Below the pieces are notes generated by a model, which saw only the letters and a program-made list of their open reading frames with translations, was not told the origin of the DNA and ran no database searches. From contig PAPL01000059.1 in NCBI GenBank assembly GCA_002708885.1, positions 1 to 12,182 of the forward strand: a stretch of 12,182 nt of DNA. The letters are read 5' to 3'. The first letter of the stretch is position 1; every line of letters begins with the position of its first letter. The stretch comes from Verrucomicrobiales bacterium (GTDB lineage Bacteria > Verrucomicrobiota > Verrucomicrobiia > Verrucomicrobiales > DEV007). This document shows, piece by piece, positions 6,515 to 12,182 of the stretch. The position numbers and the translations under genes were made by a program.

Positions 6515-8092
6515 ATGACAAAATTGTTTTTGGTAATTGTACTTGTTTTGACTCATTCCTTCGGTGCGCAGGCTCAGAAAAAATCGTCAAAATATCTTCC
6601 TGGTCAATACAAGAAACATCATCGCCCGATTATGGCAAAGTTAGGTACGGGTCAATTTCATTCAGCTATAACAGAGTTAAAATCATTTCTAAAGAAGGCC
6701 CCCCATGATGAGGAGACACTTTATTGTATGGCATTAGCATACAGTGGATCCGGGGATGGGGCTGAGGCGCTGAATTATGCGAAGAGAGCCATTTCCGAGG
6801 GTTTGCCCATAGAACGTTTCATTGCGGGCCCGAGGAGTTTGAATAGGGAGCTACTTGGTACTGATGAGTTCCTTAAAATCATGCAGTCCTCATCTCCGAG
6901 ATTGGTGCATGGTCCAATGATAGGTGACCTGACCTCTGATTCGGTTAAGATCTGGCTCCGGGCTTCTGAGGAGTCGGAGATCAAAGTTGTGATCGAAGGG
7001 GTCACTGCTGAGCGGGCCAAGGCTTCAGCAAAAAATGATTACACTGTAACTATAGAGATTAAAGGGCTCGATCCAGATACGTTTTATCATTATCAAATAT
7101 TTCAGGATGAACATGCAATTGACCTTGGGATTGAGCCGGGTTTCAGGACCCAGAAGCGGGGAGGAGGGGAAACAATAAAAATTATTTTTGGTGGAGGTTC
7201 CGGATTTACCCCGAAATACGAGCGTGTTTGGGATACGATCAAGAGTCATAAGCCTGATGCGCTTCTTCTCTTGGGTGATAATGTTTATATTGACCGTCCG
7301 GAGATACGTGAAGTTGGTCAGTATTGTTACTTTAGGCGACAGTCTCGTCCGGAGTGGCGTAGATTAATTGCGGATGTTCCAGTCTATGCGATCTGGGACG
7401 ATCATGATTTTGGAACCAATGATTGTCATGGCGGTGCGGCTGTTAATGAGCCGAAATGGAAGCCCCGGGTATGGTCCGATTTTAAATTGCAGTGGCCTAA
7501 TCCGGAGTATGGGGGTGAGGGAAATCATCCCGGATGTTACTTCACTCATAAATTTGGACAGAGAGTTGAATTTATTTTTTTGGATACTCGTTATTATAGA
7601 GAGCCTTCGGAGGGTCAGATGCTTGGGCCGGTGCAGCTTGCATGGCTCAAAAGAAAACTCAAAGGCTCTGAGGCACAATTTAAAGTGATTTGTTCATCAG
7701 TTCCAATGACTCCTGGAGTCAAGCCGGGCAGTAAAGATACCTGGGACGGTTATTCGGAGGAGAGGAAGGAGATTTTTTCTTTTATCGAGAATAATAAAAT
7801 CAGTGGGATATTTGTTTTGGCGGCGGATCGGCACCGGTCAGACGCTTGGAAGAACAATGATTTCGGTTCCAGTTATCCGATTTATGAATTCATGAGCTCG
7901 AAGCTCACAAACATTCATACTCACAAAATTATTAAAGGGTGCATTTTTGGATATAATAAAAAGCCAAGTTTCGGTGAAGTGATCTTTGATTTCACTAAAG
8001 AGAACCCAACGGCAACTTACACTGCCTATTCAATAGATAATGAAGATGTGGGTTCTGTCCAGATAGGTCTTAAGGAATTACAATACAAATAA
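6515..8092 (+). CDS. Exported PhoD-like phosphatase/phosphodiesterase with TPR-like N-terminus
   Basis: PhoD-family metallophosphoesterases are exported enzymes that release phosphate or cleave phosphodiesters. Residues 1-20 are a signal peptide ending AQA before QKK. Residues about 35-125 form two or three TPR-like helical pairs (HSAITELKSFLKKAPHDEE, then TLYCMALAYSGSGDGAEAL). Residues 130-215 form a PhoD N-terminal beta-sandwich (GPMIGDLTSDSVKIWLRAS). The catalytic part has LLLGDNVYID (251-260), YAIWDDHDFGTND (291-303), FIFLDTRYYR (353-362) and LAADRHRSD (435-443), matching the family metal-binding blocks. An oddity is that the first catalytic strand, normally close to 'FASC' with a metal-site cysteine, reads IIFGGGSGF (223-231) with no cysteine. 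The start ATG at 6515 gives the complete signal peptide. It faces away from the lipid operon; phosphate scavenging from phosphoesters is plausible but inferred. Confidence 0.88.
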   Translation: MTKLFLVIVLVLTHSFGAQAQKKSSKYLPGQYKKHHRPIMAKLGTGQFHSAITELKSFLKKAPHDEETLYCMALAYSGSGDGAEALNYAKRAISEGLPIERFIAGPRSLNRELLGTDEFLKIMQSSSPRLVHGPMIGDLTSDSVKIWLRASEESEIKVVIEGVTAERAKASAKNDYTVTIEIKGLDPDTFYHYQIFQDEHAIDLGIEPGFRTQKRGGGETIKIIFGGGSGFTPKYERVWDTIKSHKPDALLLLGDNVYIDRPEIREVGQYCYFRRQSRPEWRRLIADVPVYAIWDDHDFGTNDCHGGAAVNEPKWKPRVWSDFKLQWPNPEYGGEGNHPGCYFTHKFGQRVEFIFLDTRYYREPSEGQMLGPVQLAWLKRKLKGSEAQFKVICSSVPMTPGVKPGSKDTWDGYSEERKEIFSFIENNKISGIFVLAADRHRSDAWKNNDFGSSYPIYEFMSSKLTNIHTHKIIKGCIFGYNKKPSFGEVIFDFTKENPTATYTAYSIDNEDVGSVQIGLKELQYK

Positions 8093-8173
8093 TAGGCACT
8101 TTCTGCACGGATCAGATTGGTAATGGCAATTTATTAACTTGTTTTTTTTTGGCTTTGGTAGTCTCCTATAATT
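8093..8173 (+). other. Intergenic gap with T9 tract and TATAAT box
   Basis: This 81-base AT-rich gap lies between two co-oriented genes. It holds nine consecutive T at 8142-8150 without a convincing GC-rich stem before it, so a Rho-independent terminator is not supported. A perfect TATAAT at 8167-8172 ends one base before the ATG of the next gene. If it were a promoter -10, transcription would start inside the gene, so it is probably coincidental or part of a leaderless arrangement. Confidence 0.3.
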
Positions 8174-11074
8174 ATGAATTTTCCCCGTTCTTTTATTATC
8201 TTCATAAGTTATTTGATTTCATTGGTCAGTTCACTTTCTGCAGGAGAGATATCATTCAGTGAAGCACTCAGTGATGATGCGAGTACCGGTATCAATACTT
8301 CAATTACATATACGCATGCAGTCAGTGGCGGTGCTGCGACGACAGTGAATGGAGTTGAGTTTGAATTATTAGACGGCAACACAAATCCCACTGATTTTGA
8401 GTGGGAAGTATCTTCAATTAAGAATCAATTGCAGAATAATAATGGTGGCTGGGATCCTTTTGCGGCTGGAGTAACCGAGCAGGGGCTACAGTCTCTGTTG
8501 GGATCTTTTACTTTTAACAATGACCCAAATCCAGGTTCGAACCAAACCTTCATACTGAGCGGATTAACGCCGGGCCAAGAATATGAGGCACGTTTGTATT
8601 GCAGGAAATGGTCTGACGGCACAGAGAGGACCCAGGAGGTGACTTTTACGGCAGGGGCACAGGAAGGGGTCACAGAAATGTTTGCGGAAGATCGTCCGGA
8701 AAATGACCCGATAGGGGCCCTGGACCGTGAGAGTGCCTATTATATTGCATATACGTATACAGCAGATGCCGAAGGGACACTATCTATTAGGTTCGATGTG
8801 ACCGGAGCCGCCGGGACCGGGAGCTTTCATATGTATGGTTTGACGAACCAAGTAATTGGAGATCCGGTATTTGTTGTTTCTGCACAGACGCCGGAATTTT
8901 CTTATTCAGTGGAAAATGACGGCGTTATATCAGAACTAACTGGAAGTTTTGAAGGGGAGGCCGAACCCACAGAATTTACTTTGGTCGAAGGTGAAGGCGA
9001 TGATGATAATGGTCTATTTAGGATTGTCGGAGATGAGTTGCGGGCAGGAAGGTTCGATTTCAGTTCAGACGATGATGGCACGCAATATTATGTTCGTGTC
9101 CGGGGCAGGGGAACAGAGAGTGGTGAGTCCGGTGAATCAATGCTGGTCTTTACGCTGGTCGGGGAAAAGGAGCCGAGCCCATTTACTTTTGTTGGGCCTT
9201 TAACTGATGATGCCAGTTCTGGCATTGATCCTGAAAATGAATACTCGCATGCTATCAGTGGTGGTGGAGCGGAGACTGTCAATGGTGTTGACTTTGAATT
9301 GTTGAATAGTAATACGACGCCAGATAATGTTTTTTGGGAGGTATCCTCAATCAAGAATCAACTCGATAATAATAACGGTGGATGGGACGTTGGTTCTAGT
9401 GGCGTCACGGGCCCTGGACTCCTTGATCTGCTCGGTTCATTTACTTTTAACAATGATGGTGGAGTAGGTTCAAATCAGACCTTCACTTTGAGTGGCCTCG
9501 ATCCTGGAGGAACTTATGAGGCCAGACTTTACATGAGGAAGTGGGACAATGCGACTCAACGCCAACAGCTCGTTGAGTTCACCTCTGACGGCAAGACTGA
9601 CTCAATAACATTCAGTGAAGATCATCCAGAAATTGAACCTATTGAGATGCAGTTTCGGGATCAGGCATGGTACATGAGTTATACTTATACGGCCGGAGCA
9701 GATGGTGAATTGCTCATTAAATTCACCGTCACTGATGATAATACTCAGGGAGTGCCCGGCAGTTTCCACATGTATGGACTGACCAACCATGTTGTACAGA
9801 GCTCCGAGGATGATGATAATGATGGTTTGCCTGATGTGTGGGAAGAAAAGTACGGAGTTGATGACCCTGAGGCTGATGAGGATAATGACGGGCTAAGTAA
9901 TGCTGATGAGTTTGAGTCCAGAACTCATCCCAAGAAAGCGGACACTGATGAGGATGGTCTCAACGATGGTACTGAAATTACTGAAACGGAGACGAATCCT
10001 TTAAAGGCTGATTCGGATAATGATGGCCTCATTGATGGCATTGAAACAAACACTGGTACTTATGTAAGTGACAGTGATACCGGGACAGATCCAAACAATC
10101 GAGACACGGACGGGGATAATTTCTCTGATGGTTTTGAGATTGAAGCCGGTAGTAATCCAAATGATGTGGAGGACTTACCTCAGTTGCCGAGTGGTTTTTC
10201 TATGGCTCTTTTGAGTGATGATGAGAGCAGTGGCATTGATCTTGAAAATGAATATACGCATGCAATCAGTGGCGGTGGAGCTGAAAATGTTAATGGTGTC
10301 GAATTTGAGCTATTGAACAGTGGTACAACGCCTGATAATTTTGATTGGGAGGTATCCTCGATTAAAAATCAGATCGATAATAATAATGGCGCCTGGAATG
10401 TTGGAGCGAGCGGGGTGACCGGTGAGGGCCTCCAGGCCCTATTAGGATCTTTCACTTTTAATAATGATGGGGGTCCGGGATCGAATCAGACTTTCACGTT
10501 AAGTGGGCTGACACCGGGCCAGACATATGAGACTAGGCTCTATATGCGCAAGTGGGCCGATAATACAGCACGGACACAGGAACTTACCTTCACGGCCGGT
10601 GATCAGGATTCAAATTCAATTATTTTCAGTGAGGACCATCCTGAGCTTCCTCCATTCAGTTTAGATAACCGTGAAGTGGGGTGGTATCTTGGGTACACTT
10701 ACACTGCGGACGGGACCGGATCACTCAGCATTCGATGCGATGTGCTTGCTACTCCGGAAGGAGTTCAAGGGGCTCCCGGAAGCTACCACATGTATGGCCT
10801 GACCAATCAGGTCAGCTCAGCGCCAGTTTCGCTTCAGATAACAGAAATAATTTATGCCCCTGAGTTATCACAAGTAGCCATTACTTTTAATTCACGTCCC
10901 GGTGCAACTTATGCGGTGGATTTTTCAACAAATCTGCAAAGCAGTGAAGATGATGGGGGCTGGGCAGAGCTTGATGATGGTGTCATTTCTGAAGGGAAGC
11001 AAACAACTTATGTTGATGATTTCTTTGTCGGTAATGAGAGAGCCATCTTTTATAGAGTCAGGCAGATTGAGTAA
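8174..11074 (+). CDS. Large secreted multidomain protein with three copies of an unrecognised domain and calcium-binding repeats
   Basis: A 966-residue exported protein of unknown function. Residues 1-23 are a signal peptide (hydrophobic FIIFISYLISLVSSLSA). The layout is: domain copy 1 (26-227), a cadherin/Ig-like acidic segment (231-330), copy 2 (337-540), acidic thrombospondin type 3-like calcium-binding repeats (546-665), copy 3 (675-880), and a C-terminal domain (886-966) with the pattern 'ITFNSRPGATYAVDFSTNL' ending FYRVRQIE, a style common in verrucomicrobial surface proteins. Each copy has NGVEFELL, WEVSSIKNQ, GSFTFNND, GSNQTF, LYMRKW-like, YTYTA and MYGLTN blocks. The protein is strongly acidic. 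It has no recognised catalytic motif, no LPXTG and no PEP-CTERM-like tail helix. The beta-rich repeats suggest binding (carbohydrate or surface adhesion), but that is inference. The gene follows the PhoD gene and ends 2 bases from the stop of the convergent gene. Confidence 0.85.
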   Translation: MNFPRSFIIFISYLISLVSSLSAGEISFSEALSDDASTGINTSITYTHAVSGGAATTVNGVEFELLDGNTNPTDFEWEVSSIKNQLQNNNGGWDPFAAGVTEQGLQSLLGSFTFNNDPNPGSNQTFILSGLTPGQEYEARLYCRKWSDGTERTQEVTFTAGAQEGVTEMFAEDRPENDPIGALDRESAYYIAYTYTADAEGTLSIRFDVTGAAGTGSFHMYGLTNQVIGDPVFVVSAQTPEFSYSVENDGVISELTGSFEGEAEPTEFTLVEGEGDDDNGLFRIVGDELRAGRFDFSSDDDGTQYYVRVRGRGTESGESGESMLVFTLVGEKEPSPFTFVGPLTDDASSGIDPENEYSHAISGGGAETVNGVDFELLNSNTTPDNVFWEVSSIKNQLDNNNGGWDVGSSGVTGPGLLDLLGSFTFNNDGGVGSNQTFTLSGLDPGGTYEARLYMRKWDNATQRQQLVEFTSDGKTDSITFSEDHPEIEPIEMQFRDQAWYMSYTYTAGADGELLIKFTVTDDNTQGVPGSFHMYGLTNHVVQSSEDDDNDGLPDVWEEKYGVDDPEADEDNDGLSNADEFESRTHPKKADTDEDGLNDGTEITETETNPLKADSDNDGLIDGIETNTGTYVSDSDTGTDPNNRDTDGDNFSDGFEIEAGSNPNDVEDLPQLPSGFSMALLSDDESSGIDLENEYTHAISGGGAENVNGVEFELLNSGTTPDNFDWEVSSIKNQIDNNNGAWNVGASGVTGEGLQALLGSFTFNNDGGPGSNQTFTLSGLTPGQTYETRLYMRKWADNTARTQELTFTAGDQDSNSIIFSEDHPELPPFSLDNREVGWYLGYTYTADGTGSLSIRCDVLATPEGVQGAPGSYHMYGLTNQVSSAPVSLQITEIIYAPELSQVAITFNSRPGATYAVDFSTNLQSSEDDGGWAELDDGVISEGKQTTYVDDFFVGNERAIFYRVRQIE
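8249..8854 (+). repeat. Unrecognised ~200-residue domain, copy 1
   Basis: Residues 26-227. It contains SDDASTGI, YTHAVSGG, NGVEFELL, WEVSSIKNQLQNNNGGW, LLGSFTFNND, SNQTF, GLTPGQEYEARLY, YTYTADAEG and SFHMYGLTNQV, in the same order as the other copies. It is the most divergent of the three: LYCRKW replaces LYMRKW and AEDRPE replaces SEDHPE. Confidence 0.9.
8864..9163 (+). other. Cadherin/Ig-like acidic segment between domain copies 1 and 2
   Basis: Residues 231-330. It reads like a single cadherin-like beta sandwich: FSYSVENDG, then a run with GLFRIVGDELRAGRFDFSSD and a closing YYVRVRGRGTESGES strand pair. The pattern 'F-x-I-x-G-D-E-L' followed by D-rich loops is typical of calcium-dependent cadherin repeats in bacterial surface proteins. 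This is a moderate call from pattern alone. Confidence 0.55.
9182..9793 (+). repeat. Unrecognised ~200-residue domain, copy 2
   Basis: Residues 337-540. It is close to copy 3 in protein (shared SSGID, ENEY, HAISGGGAE, VNGV, TTPDN, NNDGG, GSNQTFTLSGL, LYMRKW, SEDHPE) and clearly related in DNA, but with many synonymous and non-synonymous differences, so the duplication is not recent. Confidence 0.9.
9809..10168 (+). repeat. Thrombospondin type 3-like calcium-binding repeats
   Basis: Residues 546-665. There is a series of Asp-rich loops of the type D-x-D-x-D-G-L: DDDNDGLPD, DEDNDGLSN, DTDEDGLND, DSDNDGLID and DTDGDNFSD, each followed by an E- or G-rich helical turn. These resemble the calcium-binding thrombospondin type 3 motifs widespread in secreted proteins of Verrucomicrobiota and Planctomycetota. 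Here they act as a stiff spacer between domain copies 2 and 3. Confidence 0.88.
10196..10813 (+). repeat. Unrecognised ~200-residue domain, copy 3
   Basis: Residues 675-880. All blocks are complete: LLSDDESSGID, YTHAISGGGAE, NGVEFELLNSGTTPDNF, WEVSSIKNQIDNNN, LLGSFTFNND, GSNQTFTLSGLTPGQTYE, LYMRKW, SEDHPE, YTYTADGTG and YHMYGLTNQV. It is followed directly by the C-terminal domain. Confidence 0.9.
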
Positions 11075-11076
11075 TT

Positions 11077-12182
11077 TTATTCAATGTGCGGTTTCCTGTT
11101 CTTATAGGAATCTAACCTGACCCTTAGCTGATTTTTGAGAGCCGGTAATTGTCCGGGTTTAATTAGTAGCATTGCTTTATTAATTGTTTGAACAGCTGAT
11201 CCGAAGTTTCCTGACGCTGCTTGCGCCGCTGCCAGTGTATCGAGTGCGTCCGGGTTCTGCTCCTTAGTTGCTTTGACAATGTTCTTAGCCATTAGAAGTG
11301 CCTCTTCAGGCCTTCGGACCTTAGAGTCTTGGCTAGTGGCAAGGATCCAGGCCAGATTATTGGCAGCTTTGAGATTATTTGGTTGCAGATTCAGACCCTG
11401 GCGGTACTGCAACACTGCATCTGGGATTTTTCCCGATTTCACATGGTTAGCGGCAATTTCAAAAATTGCGGGTGCAAATTGTGGATTAATTTCTATTGCG
11501 TTTTCAAGACTTTGGAGAGCTTCACTATTCTTGCCAATCTGTTGATAAGTTTTTGCAAGGATGTAATAATCTTCAGCCTTTCCCTGAGCATGTTGCAATC
11601 CTTTCCCAATCTGTTCAGCCGCACTTTTCCAATTCCTTTGCTTTAGATATAATTTCCCGAGAGAGATTCTGGCAGCAGAGTAATTGGGAACGAGTTCAGT
11701 GGCCCATAGGTAATGGCTTAATGCAGCTTCTAAGTTTCCTTTTTTTTCCTCACTAGTAGCGCGCCTGAATTGCAATGATGCGGCCTGCAGGTCTCCAGTC
11801 GCTATCGAAACGGGGTGATTAATTGTTCTTCCTTCGATGGCGGCTGATCGAATTGACCGTTCGGACCTTGTCAGTTCGGCATGTTTTAAGTCTGTGATTA
11901 TTGTTTTCAATTTTTGTTTACCTTTGTAGATCACTGAGACTCTTCCCTTAGGATCCAGAAGGAAAGAGGAGGGTACCGGAAGGGGTCGACTCAATCCTAT
12001 ATGGACATCATGCATTTCCTGAAGTGATTGGAGGACTTCTGCATTAGCGGCGGCGCTAGCAAAGGGGAAGTTCATATTTTTAAGGATCTTTTTTTCCGCA
12101 CCATCTGTAACCTCGTCATTTCCGAGAGAGTCTACGTTGAGTGCTATGATCTGAAGCCCTGATTCCAGAACCCTTTCCTTTT
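11077..12182 (-). CDS. Thioredoxin-like (redoxin) domain fused to TPRs; 5' end beyond the window
   Basis: Partial gene. A Met codon lies at 12075, but the frame stays open to the right edge for 35 more codons, and that part is clearly protein: VLESGLQIIALNVDSLGND is the typical third strand of a TlpA/redoxin-type thioredoxin fold. Downstream come LPVPSSFLLDPKGRVSVIYKG, the cis-proline strand and beta hairpin of the same fold. The gene therefore starts outside the window. The catalytic CxxC, if present, would lie upstream. After a linker come about six TPRs (numbered from the Met at 12075, residues about 98-315), with repeats such as GKAEDYYILAKTYQQIGKN and FAPAIFEIAANHVKSGKIP. Related redoxin-TPR tails occur at the end of large CRTAC1/ASPIC-UnbV proteins in the PVC group, so the missing part may be long; this is an inference. 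The stop is 2 bases from the convergent gene's stop. Confidence 0.82.
   Translation of the reverse strand, partial: KERVLESGLQIIALNVDSLGNDEVTDGAEKKILKNMNFPFASAAANAEVLQSLQEMHDVHIGLSRPLPVPSSFLLDPKGRVSVIYKGKQKLKTIITDLKHAELTRSERSIRSAAIEGRTINHPVSIATGDLQAASLQFRRATSEEKKGNLEAALSHYLWATELVPNYSAARISLGKLYLKQRNWKSAAEQIGKGLQHAQGKAEDYYILAKTYQQIGKNSEALQSLENAIEINPQFAPAIFEIAANHVKSGKIPDAVLQYRQGLNLQPNNLKAANNLAWILATSQDSKVRRPEEALLMAKNIVKATKEQNPDALDTLAAAQAASGNFGSAVQTINKAMLLIKPGQLPALKNQLRVRLDSYKNRKPHIE

Noticed and set aside
6510..6518. ATG-ATA-TGA mini-ORF overlapping the PhoD start
   Set aside because: A two-codon frame overlapping the ATG is easily produced by chance in AT-rich sequence, and nothing else supports a regulatory role.
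8093..8173. Rho-independent terminator at the T9 tract (8142-8150)
   Set aside because: The T run is preceded by AT-rich sequence with only 3-4 base pairs of possible stem and no GC-rich hairpin.
9803..10170. Short tandem DNA repeat or CRISPR-like array in the Asp-rich region
   Set aside because: The periodicity is at the protein level (D-x-D-x-D-G motifs) with variable codons and spacing, not identical DNA repeats with spacers.

Overview
The window looks like a chromosomal segment of a Verrucomicrobiota-type bacterium or a close relative in the PVC group. The reasons are a large secreted protein with acidic calcium-binding (thrombospondin type 3-like) repeats and a verrucomicrobial-style C-terminal domain, a TPR-fused PhoD-like phosphatase, a thioredoxin-fold/TPR fusion at the right edge, and few Shine-Dalgarno sequences. 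The lineage is inferred from gene style, because no rRNA or other marker gene is present. I see no tRNA, rRNA, IS element, phage gene or CRISPR array.

Positions 1-6440 are one tight run of seven minus-strand genes that reads as an operon. In transcription order they are: a lipoprotein-like alpha/beta hydrolase (lipase/PGAP1-like), a two-HKD phospholipase D/cardiolipin synthase-like protein, a PlsC-type acyltransferase with a long helical C-terminal extension, a small MOSC-domain protein, MobA, FdhD, and an XRE-type helix-turn-helix fused to a metallo-beta-lactamase-fold hydrolase that runs off the left edge. Gaps are 11, 30, 16, 0, 3 and 33 bases, using the shorter MOSC start. The first three genes point to membrane lipid hydrolysis and remodelling. 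The next three point to molybdenum cofactor maturation: MobA attaches the nucleotide, FdhD sulfurates the cofactor for formate dehydrogenase, and MOSC proteins belong to the molybdenum/sulfur-carrier world. The molybdoenzyme itself is not in the window.

A 74-base gap at 6441-6514 separates this operon from divergent plus-strand genes and should hold promoters for both sides. The plus-strand genes are an exported PhoD-like phosphatase/phosphodiesterase with a TPR-like N-terminus (6515-8092) and a 966-residue secreted protein (8174-11074). The latter is built from three copies of an unrecognised domain of about 200 residues, with a cadherin-like segment between copies 1 and 2 and calcium-binding repeats between copies 2 and 3.

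The right edge (11077 to beyond 12182, minus strand) is the 3' part of a gene encoding the end of a thioredoxin-like redoxin domain followed by about six TPRs. It converges on the secreted-protein gene with only 2 bases between the stop codons.

The most notable observations are the HTH-MBL fusion, the joint lipid/molybdenum-cofactor operon, the unrecognised triplicated domain, the PhoD homologue lacking the usual metal-site cysteine motif, and the MOSC and TPR genes whose simple ORF boundaries are misleading.
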